64,000 nucleotides of DNA from Tuctoria greenei (GCA_036927565.1 JAYESD010000004.1:91206942-91270941); one strand, 5' to 3'; counted from the first letter of the stretch, positions 1 through 12,001 are shown. The notes: a model not told the origin generated them from the sequence alone. Translations and numbers: made by a program.

Positions 1-2
1 CC

Positions 3-1049
3 AAGATGTGGTGTCCCATACATAAGACGAACTGCCACAACCTGGAAGGCTGCCGAGAGGTCCAGAACCTTGCCGAGCGCTACAACAAGCGCCGAGAAGA
101 AGCTCCTTTCTGTCAAAGGGAAGGAAAACAAAAAGTCCACGAAGCTCCAGCTGAAGAGGAGTTAGGCTTTTAGGACCCCAAAAAGGTCTTGAAGGCTGTT
201 TACACCTCCGTTGATGATGACTCTGACATCTCCGACGATGAGCATTGGAAGACCATGAACACCATCTTTGGTGGTTCGTGGGACATCACCTCTCGTCGTG
301 TCCTCAAGAAAATGCGGTGGGACATGGCCTCAGTAGCTCCCACCGCCAGGGCGGAGCCTCATCGGAAGTGGATGGATACTGCCATCACCTTTGATGCTTC
401 GGACTGCCCTTGAAACATGATCGGAGCTGACCAACTCCCCCTGATGGTATCTCCGACCATCAACAACATCCAGCTCCACCACGTAATGGTGGACAGAGGT
501 TCGGGGCTGAACCTCATAAGTTTCAAAGCCTTCGTCAAGCTTCAGCTTCAACCTTCGGATCATCGCCCCTACCGACCTTTCTTCGGAGTAGGTCCGAGGG
601 CCATAACTCCACTCGGTACCATTACTCTCCCGGTGACCTTTGGGACACAAGAGAATTACAAAAACGAGAAGTTGATCTTCAACGTGGCACAGATCAACTT
701 GCCATTCAACGCCATCCTGGGAAGGCCAGCTTTGGACAAATTCATGGCTGCTGCTCATTATGGCTACTTGGTGTTGAAGATGCCAACACCCTCAGGCGTT
801 CTCCGGATCTGCGGAGATCGCATTGTCGGGGTTACTGCTCTGGAAGAACTCCACGCGCTTGCTATAGCGCAGGAGGAAGAATCTGGAAAAAAACAAGCTC
901 CGAAGCCTCCGAGCATTCGTCATCGAGGCTCAACCTCTGCACCTCGTGTGCAACCAAGCGGCGACACCGACATTCCCATCAAAGTCATCCAAATTGGTTC
1001 CAACGCCGCTCAGACCACTCGTATATCAAGAGGTCTGAACAACAAATAG
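3..1049 (+). pseudogene. gag C-terminus and aspartic protease of the Tat-like element
   Basis: Reading frame 3 is followed from base 3, beginning in a Cys/His-rich stretch (CPIHKTNCHNLEGC) typical of the end of Tat-type gag. The acidic stretch DDDSDISDDEHW follows, then the protease core from about 480 to 780. The expected active-site triad D-G/S-G reads D-R-G here (VDRGSGLNLIS near 490), so the enzyme is probably inactive; the flap and C-terminal ILGRP motif (near 715) are intact. In-frame stops lie at 171-173 (TAG), 411-413 (TGA) and 1047-1049 (TAG). The true gag start lies outside the window. Confidence 0.75.
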
Positions 1050-2800
1050 GAACTTGCGCTCATCACTTTCCTTCGGGCTAATGTCGACGTGTTTGCCTGG
1101 CAACCGTCACAAATGCCTGGGATCCCTAGGGAAGTGATTGAGCACAATCTGAAGATTTATCCCGACACTCGGCCCGTACATCAGAAGCCTCAGAAGCAAT
1201 CAGTAGAGCGACAAAACTTCATACGCCAGGAAGTGAAAAAGTTGCTCGAAGCTGGATTCATCCGGGAAGTCTTCCATCCAAGATGGCTGGCAAACCCAGT
1301 CGTTGTACCTAAGGCCGGCGGGAAGTTTGGATGTGCATCGACTACACTACACTGAATAAGACATGTCCAAAGGATCCATTTCCACTACCTAGAATAGATC
1401 AGATAGTGGATTCCACCTCCGAGTGTGAATTACTATGTTTCCTAGACGCATATTCTGGATATCATAAGATCAGAATGTCTAGGGAAGATGAAGAGCATAC
1501 TTCCTTCATCATAGTCCATGGATTGTACTGTTACACTGCCATGCCATTTAGTCTCAAAAACGCTACTTCAACGTTTGTGCGAGCTATGTACAAAACTTTT
1601 GGAGAGCTCATCAGAGATGTAGTTTAAGTGTACGTCGATGACATCATCATCAAGATCAAGAACAAGGAGTCATTTCTTGACACCATGCAAACTATCTTCG
1701 ACAAGTTGCGAATCACACACACAAAGCTGAACCCAGACAAGTGCGTCTTCGTGGTTAGCTCCGGAAAGCTTCTTGGATTCTTGGTGAACCACCGAGGAAT
1801 AGAGGTGAATCCATCGAAGATTAAAGCTATTGAAGACATGTGGCCACCAGTCGGCATCAAAGATGTCTAGAAGCTAACTGGGTGTCTAGCAGCCCTCAGT
1901 CGGTTCATCTCAAGACTGGCGGAGCGGGCGCTACCCTTCTTCAGATTATTGAGGAAGTCCGGACCATTCCAATGGTCTGAAGAAGCAGAAAAGGCTTTCC
2001 AAGAGCTAAAACAGCTCCTCACCACTATATCAACTTTGGTAGCTCCAAATCCTGGTGAACCACTTATGCTTTACATTGCGGCAACTAACGAAGTTTTCAG
2101 CATGGTCCTGGTTGCGGAAAGACCAGAACCATCCCCAGCTCAGGATTCCAGACCCCTCCGGGAAGGTCCGGAACTACCTGAAGGCGAGTCTGAGTCCCAG
2201 CTCCCAGACCCGGATCCTCGATGTGAAACGCCAGAGGATCAACCTCCTTCAAATGAAGGAGTTACTGTTGCTGAACAAAAAGATTCAGATCCCTCTGGGA
2301 AGGTCCGGGTAACTTTATAAGAAGCTCCGGGTTCCTCTAGCAAGAACTTGGAGGTCCCCGAAGAAGGTCCGGACCCCTCCAGGAGGGTCCAGTTGATGAG
2401 GAGGAAGCTCCGGGCCCCTCCGGGAGGGTCCGGACGGTCCAACGCCCAGTGTACTTCATCAGCGAAGTACTTCATGACACCAAGACTCGGCACTTAGAGG
2501 TGCATAAGCTGCTCTATGCAGTTCTTATTGCCTCTAGGAAGCTTCGTCACTACTTCCAATCTCATAGGATTTTAGTGGTAACCTCTTATCCACTGCGTGC
2601 AATCTTGCATAACCCCAATTCTACTGGGAAAGTTGCAAAGTGGGCAGCGGAATTGGCCGAGTTCGATCTTGAATTCGTCCCAAGACAAGTGATCAAAAGT
2701 CAAGCATTGGCAGACTTTGTGGCGGAATGGACCCCCTCTCCATCAAACCTTGGGGGCCCCAGTGAGCAGAAGCCGGAATCCAAAGTTCCGATCTTCACTG
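1050..2800 (+). pseudogene. pol fragment: reverse transcriptase and RNase H (Tat-like)
   Basis: The RT begins near 1053 with the DVFAW..PGIP motif, continues through the fingers and palm (CIDYTTLNK..PLPRID, FLDAYSGYHKI), and reaches the catalytic YVDD at about 1630. A frameshift near 1340 moves the reading from frame 3 to frame 2. Stops fall at 1625-1627 (TAA, one codon before VYVDD), 1868-1870 (TAG, where relatives have the Q of the Q-K-L-T-G motif) and 2318-2320 (TAA). A second frameshift between 2320 and 2449 precedes the RNase H end (YFISEVLHD, LLYAVL.ASRKLRHYF, ALADFVAEW). The integrase that should follow is absent. Not functional. Confidence 0.85.
2140..2440 (+). repeat. Reiterated GC-rich palindromic motif in the RT-RNase H linker
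   Basis: Variants of CCCTCCGGGAGGGTCCGG occur near 2155, 2293, 2370 and 2418, with partial copies between them. The core is close to self-complementary. It lies in the linker between RT and RNase H, which is variable in length in Tat elements, and encodes repeats of the type P-S-G-K/R-V-R. Confidence 0.6.
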
Positions 2801-5800
2801 AGCCATGCTTATAAACTTGATCTCATCAAATCTCTTCTTCTACTCATGCTTAAATATATTAGCACGAGGAATGAACTTCACCAATAAACTTAGATTAATT
2901 CTTTTGACCTCTCTTCAAAGTTTGGAATTAATTGAATAAAGATTGCTAGGTCAAATTAATATGCAGTACCAAATAGATATTCAAATTAATATAAATTGAA
3001 TATATACTACTGTATATTTGACCCTGTCAAAATTATTCAATTCAGAGGCCATAAATTTTTCTATGGTTTTCTAATATTCCAAATAGACTTCCTGCAAAGT
3101 TTCATAAATTTTGAACTCCATTTACTATTTTAATTGAGGCGCTTAGCAAATTCAAACAATGTTTTGAATTCAAATTGTGAATTATGTTCAACTAGAATGA
3201 ACATTAGGATTTGAACACACTCTCATGGTCATCATAACTTGCTTGACTTATCCTCATAGTTTTACAATTTTTGGAACTCAATTGCTATTTAAATCAGTGA
3301 CATCATTGAATTTCATCCAAATTCAAATTTGAAATTGAAATTCAATTGAAACTTGCTCCAATTCAAAATCCAATTGCAGAATCAAATTCTAGATATTTAT
3401 TTGAGCCTCCCCACAAAAATCTAGAATTTTTGTATCAAATTTGGTAGGAGAATTGAAGTTATAGAGAAGGGAAGTGGATAAGAGGAGGTAGGGCCCACTG
3501 TCAGCCTAAGCACTCGAGTGCAACCCACGAGGGGGGGGGTGCTCTGTATCCAGCTCACCCCGCCGATCGACGCCGGCAGCACGCGACACCACGACGCGGC
3601 ATGCATCCACCGAGCTGCCTGCTTGCTTGCACCGTGGCGCGCTCCCCTCACCCATCGGCCCCTATCAATACCCCCTTGGCCGTCGCTGTTGAGCTCCATA
3701 TCGGTTCACGCCATTTTCACCGCCTCTGTTCAATCGAGCTTTCACAGACGATTGACGCCGTTTCTCCCCGAGCTGTAAGTAGATAAAAGGCTTGTCACAA
3801 ACTTCTCTACGTATTCTCTTTGGTCGTTGATCGTGACATAGCTTCTGCTTGGCATATTTTGAAGTTTCCCAGTCGCCGTCGAGGAAGCTGCCGAGAACTT
3901 TCACTGTCTCGCCATCGAACTCAAGTTCCAGGCCATCTCGAGCCTCGATCAAGCAAAAAGGTTTGCAATCCTCTCTAGTTCGTGTTTACAGAATCTAAGC
4001 TTATGACCTGAAGTGTAACTTGAGTTCTTGTTCGAGAACCAAACGATTTCTCAATAGAACAGCAAAGCTTCGTGCTTAAATTCATTTCATTCTTGCAATC
4101 ATCCTTTAATCTGGTTAGCAGATAGCTTCTATGTGTCCTAAGGAAGCTCCATGCCCAAAAACCCTGAAAGTTATCAACCGAGCATCTTAGATTTCAAGTT
4201 TTCGCGGCCGCCGGTTGAAAAACCGCACTTCACCGTCGAACTCAGCCTTGCCGGCGATTTCACCCCAAACTAAACCCCAAATAATCATCCTAATGCTCCC
4301 AGGAACCTTCCCGACCTTTTCCCGAGCCTATTGAGCCATTTGCGAGCATTTCCGACGAAGGTCGAAACCCTAGCTCCGCCGTCACCGTCGCGCCGCCATC
4401 TCCGGCCATCGCTGACGTGATTGGACACCACCATCGGCTTGCGCGGTCGATTTTAGGGTTGAGCGGTCATGGTGAGGCCGAAAGGAGGTCGACACACCTA
4501 TGTCTGGGGAAGCATAGCCGCGGTTCCGGCGAGAAGAGCCGCAGCATCGAGAGGTAGACGAAGGTGCGGGTCCCACCTATCATCGACACCCTCTCGCGTT
4601 GGATCAGCTGTGGACGCAGGTCTGCTGTGGCTGCGTGGGTTAACCCCGTGGCTCCCGGTGTGGCTCCATTCTGATTGGCCCTATTCAAATGAAGTGGGAC
4701 CGGCCCCTTTAATTGAATTTTCCAATAGAAAAATAAATCCAGATTCAATCCAAAATTAGAAAATCCATAACTTCCAGTAGAATTATCCAAAAATTCCCAA
4801 ATAAATTTTGTTAGAACCAGAATGAAGAATAATGTCCAGTGGTTTACTTGGATTTGTATGAAAATCCATAGAAATTTCTCCACAATTCAGATAAGGAAAA
4901 TGCTTAAAGAATTTATTCCCACAGTTCTGTTAATTGGAAAATTCCCAATTTTGGTCAGAACACTATTGTTAGTACCTTTGATCTCCAGTAAAAGTTTCAG
5001 GCTCTGTAGACTTAAAATACTAGGTTGATCCAAATTCCAAATCTCTATGTAGTTATAAATTGAGAAAAATGGAAAATCAATTTCCAGAAATTTACCCAAA
5101 CTTTAAAAATCAATTTCTCCCTATGGGAAGCTCAGAAAATGATGAAACAAATTTTCTTAGAACCAGTGAGACCCCCTCTACATGATACAATCCCTGGTAG
5201 CCATGATACATCTCCAAAATTTCAACCAACATTAAGAGAAATTATTTCTTACTATAATTTTTAGGAACAACAAACTTCCTTAATCATCTCCTGTTCTTTG
5301 AAAGAGTCTTCTCTATAGTTTCTAGTATCCACCATAAATATCCCAAAGCCAATTAAGATAAATATCTTATTTTATCCTAATATACTCACACCACCTTAAG
5401 CATATTAATTATTCACAAAATCATTTATACCAAGTATATGCATATCGTGTAGTAGATGAAGTCGAGGAGCAGCCGGAAGCTTTGGATGTCAAGCTGCCAT
5501 GAACGAACATAGGCTCAGACTCACATTCAGGCAAGCCCCGGTTTGCATTTAAGTTCCTTACAAGGTTTTTACAATTTTTCATTCACCTTTCTTCTTTAAA
5601 TGATTGTGCATTACGTTTAAGGTGTTTGACATCCACTTGCATGACCAATAAATCCTATGGAGTCTTGGGTAGGTCTACGGCCCGTAAGTAGACACTGCAA
5701 TGCTTATGCTCATAGGAATTCAGTAGAAGTCGAGTAGTTGGAATCTACTCGCGAGATAGGAATTTTATCACACGGGAGATTTTGGAATAATAAAATGGTT

Positions 5801-6996
5801 TATGAATATGAAATTGAGACCGAGCAGTGGATAGGATGTAGTTAGACGTGGTCTCACGTGTGTAGCCTTGCTTGTCTCGATTGAGAACTGTTTCGTGTGC
5901 GGTCCTGCTGGACAAGCTTGAATTGTACCAGCGACATATTGGAGGAATGAGCTCCAGTAAACTAACGTAGCTTGATACTAGTTTGTCAAGGCATTCCGTT
6001 CCATTTTATAGGCGTGGTTGAGGGCAGCAAGGTGTAAATCAGCTGGTGGGCACGTCAGAGTACGCCCCACGCAGTGACCTCCTGCTCGTGATGGATCGAA
6101 CAGTTCAACATTCGAGTGTTTAGTGAAAGGTAGCCATATATGACTAGTACTGAATTGTTATGTAGGTACTGCTGTAAGTACTTGCTCGCATTTCTGAAAG
6201 TGCGTATGTGTCGTGTTGTTCCGGGTATGTCATGATTGCATTCGCCGTCCCTCGTGGTAATAGAGTACCACTTGTTCACTGTGCTGTGACGTAGTAAATA
6301 CTAAAGAAGGTAGGAGAATATGATATATTGGTTTACAAATTGCTTGGACAACCTTGTTTGGCTTAGAGATTGTACAATTGAAAGTTTACAGTTTCCCCAT
6401 ACTTTACCTGTAATAGCATTATGTGCTTTGTGCACGTGATATCATCGGCAAAGAGTTTCTTGTTTGATTGTGGAGTCTATGATATGCCATGCCTGAAGAA
6501 TGTCATATGCTACTTAAAAATATGAATATAAGGATCCACTTGTAGGCGAGTCCTTTACGCTATTTCTTACATGTGCTTAGTATTCATCCTTGCATATGTC
6601 TAGTGAGACGGGTTAGTCTTGCTGAGCCTTATGCTCACATTTGCAGTTAACGAGTTTTTGCAGATTATACAACTGATGATGGGTTTGAGGACGAGGCTGC
6701 ACCCCCTACAAGGTTTATAGCCGAGTGGGACCCTTGCACGCCACCGTGAATTGTTTGTTGCTAGTGCAAAGTATCAAGGGCATGGATGACTTTGCTTTTG
6801 CATAGCTAGTGCTGAGAGCGTAGCTATGATGTATAGTTCTCTTTCCATCCGTTAGTACTTTTAAACTTCCGCTGTGCTTTTCAATAAAGACTTGGTATTG
6901 TAAATTGTTCTCATTCTTTTCTTGTATACTGTTGGGTGTCACATCGCATGACACCACCCAATGAGATCCTTGGTGGTCGGGATTCCGGTCCCCACA
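2801..6996 (+). repeat. 5' LTR of gypsy-1 (outer 74 bp missing)
   Basis: The segment aligns along its length with 26975-31154. It ends in CCCCACA directly before the leader and PBS. Relative to the 3' LTR it lacks the TGTAAAATCCC start and about 74 bp in all; similarity begins at AGCCATGCTTATAAACTT, right after the Tat-like element. No gene lies in it; short ORFs on both strands are incidental. Confidence 0.9.
3663..3670 (+). promoter_or_regulatory. Mutated TATA box of the gypsy-1 5' LTR
   Basis: The 5' LTR reads TATCAATA where the 3' LTR has TATAAATA at the matching place (27832-27839), just before CCCCCTTGGCCGTCGC. The A-to-C change would weaken the promoter that should drive the full-length RNA. 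Confidence 0.55.
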
Positions 6997-7000
6997 GACA

Positions 7001-7012
7001 TGGTATCAGAGC
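7001..7012 (+). other. Primer binding site (initiator Met tRNA) of gypsy-1
   Basis: TGGTATCAGAGC is complementary to the 3' end of plant initiator-methionine tRNA. It lies four bases after the LTR end CCCCACA, which fixes the LTR boundary. Confidence 0.9.
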
Positions 7013-8938
7013 ATCATTGGGAATAGTGTACTTGAAAGGATCATATTTTCAAAAATTAGGATTTTAGTGGGGAATTAGCTATATGCCCTTATAAGGAGTA
7101 TTACTAGTATAAGATATAAAGGTGGTAAACTAACTTATGTGTTATTAATTCTGTAACAACGCCCCGACGTCAGGTAAGAGGTAAGGTACGCCACCGTAAG
7201 CAGATCATTTGCGGTAATCTCACCATGCGAGAGGTAGCATGGAAGTCTTTCCGTAGCTTGGCACGGAAATGTTAATAGGAGTCTCTGAAGCTTTCTATGT
7301 TTCTGAGAACCAATGACACGCGGTACCCCAGCGTGCTTCAAAGTTAGTGGGAGCCCTCGTCGGGTGGTGTATAACCCGATAGTGTGCCTCTCTAGAATCA
7401 TTCATATTCAATGGGAGCATGCGAAACACGTATGCCTGAGCATGTATAAGCCAGTTCGTACGGGAGTCTTTGCTGTACAGATGTATTACAACCATGTACC
7501 TCGAGACATGACATCGCTTGAGGGCGACTCACACCAGAGTCGTATGCAATTACTTTTGTATATATTATTGTGACTGCCTGTCGTGTTTTCCCGTGCCGCC
7601 CTTGAGGTGTGAAGGTGTGAAAGGGGATTGTTTGTCTTTTGTAGCATTGACTATGGTAGCGACCCGTGTAGCACACGTTTGCAAGTGAAAGATACTAGGA
7701 CCACCTATAAACGTATCCGGAAATACCGGTTAGAATTTTCTTTGGTGAGGCACGTAGTACCGTCTGTATCAACTTTGATACTTGACCACCCCCAACAACG
7801 AAAAAAATGGATGCATTATATTTTGGAAAGTCTGACTATCAGGTGCTGGTAGGTTTGGACTCCGCAAAATAAGTTTTGATTCGACATTGGGTTAGCACCA
7901 AGATTCTGGATTTCTAGCTAAAGTTTGCTCAAATTTGCCATGTTGTAATCTTGGTTAGTTAGGAATAAACATAGAGGTAGGCTATATGGATGAAAAGATC
8001 TCGAAGACTTCTACAACTTTTCTGTTGACCATTAAGGCAGAAAAGCTTGATAATCTGTTGAAATTTGGGGTATGCTTAAACTGCTCCAGATAACCCTACC
8101 GTTGTACCAGTCTCGGTAATTTTGCTATAACTCACTGTAGAAAAATCTTCTGCCTTATTGTGATATATATCTGGAAAGGGTAGAAGCAGATCTACAGTTT
8201 TGTTATTTAAAGTTCCTCTTTATACAAATTGTAGGCAATTCAAATTTCGATCTCAATACAGTGAACTGCAGGGCTTCTGTTGAACAACAGTCAGTTCATC
8301 TGTCAAGTTTAGGTAGCTTTAGCTCTTGATCCAGAAGTGACATGGTCATATATATACATTTCTGGAAATCTTAGCAAGTCCTCTATCAACTTCGTGTGTA
8401 CTCGTGGCCTAAATCTTGGTATATCTGTGTTAAATTGCTATGGTTGCAAACTTGGTTCTGGCAGATCAGAACTTGAACAGTTGGCACAGAGTTTAGAATT
8501 TGCACACTATACCTATGTAACAAATGTTTCATGGCCGAAATATTTTACCTCTAGATTTTTAACATGATGTTATACAATGTTTATTTGTCATTACCTCGAT
8601 ATATCGTCATGATATACCTGTATAAATTGTGGAAATCACCACATATACAGGAGAGGTTCTGTCAAAATTTCCAGAAAATATGGGTCAACTGAAAACCTGT
8701 ATATATTTCATTTCCGAGCTCACCTGGATCTGTATGAGTACAATCTGGAAAGTTTGGAAAGTGTACTACAACTTTTGTATTCAACCCAACACCTGGTTCT
8801 GAAGTTTCCTGTATGAAAATTTTGAATTTATACAGTAAGGTCAGCTGGAACAGACTGTGATTACAACCCCAGTGTTAAATTTTCTTAAACTATCTAGAGT
8901 TGGAAACCTTCTCAGTGTTCCAGTATTCTTTTCTATAG
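7013..8938 (+). other. Long leader of gypsy-1, no gene seen
   Basis: About 1.9 kb between the PBS and ORF0. Only short ORFs on both strands, none with recognisable motifs. AT-rich stretches (7860-8900) look like untranslated leader. Confidence 0.6.
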
Positions 8939-9888
8939 ATGACGGATGTGATGATGCTATTACCGTACGGATGGATATTTTCCACTTGCGCTAGCCATCC
9001 GGGTTTCCCAAGTATGTTGCGGGAAGTACCCCAACAGTTTGGTTTCATCGAGATGCCATGCTATTGGGGTAGAGAAACGATTGACAGAGGTGTTCGGTCA
9101 TGCACCATTTTGGTAGACATCCCAGCTATTCCACGTCGTTATGGATGGGCTCCTTTCTCGGTTACTATCGAGGGGACTCATTTAGAGGACACTTGGGCAA
9201 TTGCTGCAGGCGAAGCGCTTATGAAGATTTGTGAGCTTCATCAAGATGCCATGGCTGGGACTCAATTTGCCCTTATTCCGGTTCGTGGTATGGCGGGATT
9301 TGAGTGGAAGCATCATATGGTTGCCGCCTATACACCGTATGGCGACACAACCTCGACGACACTTGGGACATATGCGGCGCATCCAATATGGTGGTTTCTA
9401 CACAAGGCACAATTATTTTGGAGCAAGTCGAAGCCTTGCGCGAAGCGACGGAGCGGGGAGATACCCTTGATTATATCAACGAGAATCTACGTTCGCTCCT
9501 AGCTCCAGCAAATCACCGGCTAAATAATTGTGAGAGTCAGCTGCATTACGCTCGCATTAGACTACAGAAAGCTCGTGCTGAACAACGTCACACTAGCAAT
9601 GAACTGCATCAAGTTTGTGGTCAGTTGCAAGCGAGTCAGTTATAAGTGCAACAACAGCAGGAGCAGCTGTTAGTAGTCACTGAAGAGCGGGACACCACCA
9701 TTGAGACAGCTCAGAATTGGGAGTATGAGGTAGAACAACTTCAGGATAATGTGGTTGAAGTCGAAGCACAATTGCAACCAGTGGTGTATCCACCAGCCCA
9801 TGATATACCACTAACTATGGGTGAACAAGTGTCTTCGGATGACGAAAAGGAAGAAGAAGATCCCGAGGAACTCGAGTACGTCAAGTAG
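8939..9888 (+). pseudogene. ORF0 upstream of gag in gypsy-1, function unknown
   Basis: An ATG at 8939 opens a frame whose first ~140 codons form a globular-looking region (for example FGFIEMPCYWGRETIDRG and YGWAPFSVTIEGTHLEDTW). A frameshift near 9330-9360 moves from frame 2 to frame 1, and a TAA at 9643-9645 interrupts a Gln/Glu-rich, probably coiled-coil tail (QQQQEQLL..EERDTTIETA) that ends in an acidic stretch (SSDDEKEEEDPEE). An extra ORF before gag is known from rice RIRE3/RIRE8-type chromoviruses; its role is not established. The spacing to gag (about 380 bp) suggests a separate product. The copy is broken. Confidence 0.65.
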
Positions 9889-10266
9889 GACGTATTGGAG
9901 TGGGATGTGGCAGCACTTCTGCCGTCACGGGGCAACATATAGTTTAATAGTTGCTCGTGTTTTCTATTGTTGCCATGTTTGTATCATATTAAGGATAGTA
10001 GTGGGTATGTCTAAGATGACAAGATGTGTATGACATCTCATGGGAACCAAGTACGGTAGAGATGCATTTCCATAGTGGGAGTCCATCATTTTGGAGTTTA
10101 CTACTGTAAACATGGTCATGAGATAATATATCTTGTATAAAGTTATACTTTATTAATATATGTGAATGTTATGCACTTATTCCCTTGTCAATAGTCGTGC
10201 TACTGAAAAATGATATGGATAAAGGAAAAGAAAACATGTGCTGATTTTAAGTCATTTGGATGCAGA
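9889..10266 (+). other. Spacer between ORF0 and gag, no gene seen
   Basis: AT-rich stretch. The frame upstream of the gag ATG is open from about 10210 but has no family-like sequence before MVRTRS. Confidence 0.5.
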
Positions 10267-11355
10267 ATGGTGCGTACTCGCTCGACACCTGAAATGTGGG
10301 GATCCAGTCATGGTCGTGAGGACGAATCTCTGACGCAGGAGACAATTGCTACACTGCAGCAATTAGTTCCTCCACCACCTCCTCCGGAACTTCCAAGGAG
10401 TCTAGCGAAGGTTCTCGCTGCAGTGCTTGGCTCGCGCGACGAGCAAGCGAAGTTACTACAGACTCTGGTCCAGCATTCATCCCGTCAAGGAGGGCGACCA
10501 GATGCGGGTCCACGACAGCTTTCTCCGAGTTCATACTCGGACTTTATGTCAACGCACCCGCCGGTCTTCATGGAGGCTGATGAACCGTTGGAGGCAGACA
10601 ACTGGCTTCGCTCCGTTGAAGGGAAGTTCGGTTTGCTACGAGTAACCGAACATCAGAAGACCCTATTCGCGGCCCAACAACTACAAGGGTCTACTGGTGC
10701 ATGGTGGGCGAATTACCTTGCCGCACGACCAGTCGGCTATGCCGCGAGCTGGGAGGAATTCCGGGAGGCGTTCCGCGCCTATCACATACCTCCCGGTGTT
10801 ATGAGGAGGAAGCCTCAAGAGTTCTTGGAGCTAAAACAAGGAGGAAGGAGTGCTTACGAGTACTCCAAGATATTCAACCACTTGGCCCAATATGCTCAGG
10901 ACCAAGTGAATACAGAAGATCAGAAGTGGGAATGCTTCTATCGGGGTTTGAAACCCAAGATGAAGGACAAGCTTGCCTTGTTCAACAGCGGCAGCTTCAA
11001 TATCATGGTCAATGCCGCAATCGTACAGGAGGACGCTACTAGGGAGCTGTTCTCCGACAAGAAGAAAAGGAGTGCTCCGCAGGGCAGCGGAGGGGGTATT
11101 CCTCAGAAGTACGGCATGGTGTATCGATCACCATCCGACCAGAGGTGGCAGCCGCCATCGCGACCACCGATGTTCCGTGGTCGCCCATTCAACAACGCCG
11201 GTTTCCACCCACAACAGCAAAAGGGGATGATTCCGCATGCACCTCTACCTCCACCGCGTGCACCGGGATTCCGTCCTTCATTCCATGTCGGTCAGAACCC
11301 GTACACATGTTTTACGTGTGGACGTACGGGACACTTGGCCAAGGACTGCCCGTAG
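10267..11355 (+). CDS. Gag polyprotein of gypsy-1
   Basis: An intact 362-codon frame. I chose the ATG at 10267 (MVRTRSTPEMWGSS) over one at 10210 because the upstream 19 codons look like leader. It forms the virus-like particle that packages element RNA. A proline run (PPPPPPELPRS) is followed by the gag core at about residues 85-240 (PPVFMEADEPLEADNWL, WWANYLAAR, WEEFREAFRAYHIP, EFLELKQGGRSAYEY) and a Gly/Pro/Arg-rich stretch. A single zinc knuckle of C-x2-C-x4-H-x4-C form (CFTCGRTGHLAKDC) lies at the very end, just before the TAG. Pol follows in a different frame. This is the best-preserved coding region of gypsy-1. Confidence 0.85.
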   Translation: MVRTRSTPEMWGSSHGREDESLTQETIATLQQLVPPPPPPELPRSLAKVLAAVLGSRDEQAKLLQTLVQHSSRQGGRPDAGPRQLSPSSYSDFMSTHPPVFMEADEPLEADNWLRSVEGKFGLLRVTEHQKTLFAAQQLQGSTGAWWANYLAARPVGYAASWEEFREAFRAYHIPPGVMRRKPQEFLELKQGGRSAYEYSKIFNHLAQYAQDQVNTEDQKWECFYRGLKPKMKDKLALFNSGSFNIMVNAAIVQEDATRELFSDKKKRSAPQGSGGGIPQKYGMVYRSPSDQRWQPPSRPPMFRGRPFNNAGFHPQQQKGMIPHAPLPPPRAPGFRPSFHVGQNPYTCFTCGRTGHLAKDCP

Positions 11356-11360
11356 AGCGG

Positions 11361-12001
11361 AGGACAGTCATCGTGCCAGGGGCGGACCAACCTCGCAACC
11401 AGCCCAAGAAGCCAGCCCCTAGAACCGGCAACGCCCACCACCTCGCCATCGAGGATGTTCCGGAAGGCGCACTCGTACTCACGGGTACGTTCTCTCTCAT
11501 TGGTCATCCCGTAGTCATCCTTTTTGACTCTGGTGCCTCCCACAATTTTATTAGAAAATCTTATGTCAATCAATACCAGTTACCTATTTGTTCCACAAAA
11601 AACCCATATATGATTTGTTCTCCGGGAGGAAAAGTAGTTGCAGATAAGATGGTCCATAGGGTACCTCTTAATCTGGGTGGGAACATATACCCTATCTCTC
11701 TCATTATACTAGAGCTTCAGAAGTTAGATTTCATCTTAGTGATGGCATTGTTGCAATACAACAGTGCTATTATTGGCATCGTTCCTCGGAGGATATATCT
11801 AAATTCTCCGCTCCACTCTCCCCAAACTCTCACTCTGCAGAGTAATATCCACGTGACTCCAACTGCTTACCACACTGATGCCTGTACACTCAAAAATATT
11901 CCAGTAGTATGTGAGTATCCGAACGTTTTCCCCGAGGATCTTCCTGGTATGCCACCAGAAAGAGATGTCGAGTTTAAGATTGAACTTGTACTGGGAACAG
12001 T
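11361..12001 (+). pseudogene. pol of gypsy-1, part 1: aspartic protease, split by copia-1
   Basis: Frame 3 carries the protease with an intact catalytic motif (LFDSGASHNFI near 11521) and the leader to RT (EYPNVFPEDLPGMPPERDVEF). It sits -1 relative to gag; whether this was a natural shift or a mutation cannot be told from one copy. The frame stops at copia-1, inserted after the G-T codons at 11997-12001. RT continues at 24064 in a frame that matches exactly once the insertion and one target copy are ignored. Confidence 0.85.
11997..12001. repeat. Target site duplication of copia-1, left copy
   Basis: ACAGT immediately before the LTR start TGTCAGG; repeated at 24059-24063. Confidence 0.9.

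Larger units (their letters stand above)
1..2800 (+). mobile_element. Truncated Ty3/gypsy retrotransposon, Tat-like
   Basis: The segment reads in order: the gag C-terminus with a Cys/His motif, an aspartic protease, reverse transcriptase and RNase H, all on the plus strand. The protease style (VD.GS.LNLIS) and the long linker between RT and RNase H resemble plant Tat/RIRE2-type elements; that lineage call is from family knowledge. The left side runs off the window. The right side stops after RNase H, where it joins gypsy-1 LTR sequence at about 2800, so integrase and the 3' LTR are missing. At least six in-frame stops and two frameshifts make it a dead relic, probably the oldest element here. 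Confidence 0.85.

Noticed and set aside
3421..5100. Several short ORFs shared with 27670-29310
   Set aside because: All lie in the paired gypsy-1 LTRs and are broken differently in the two copies.
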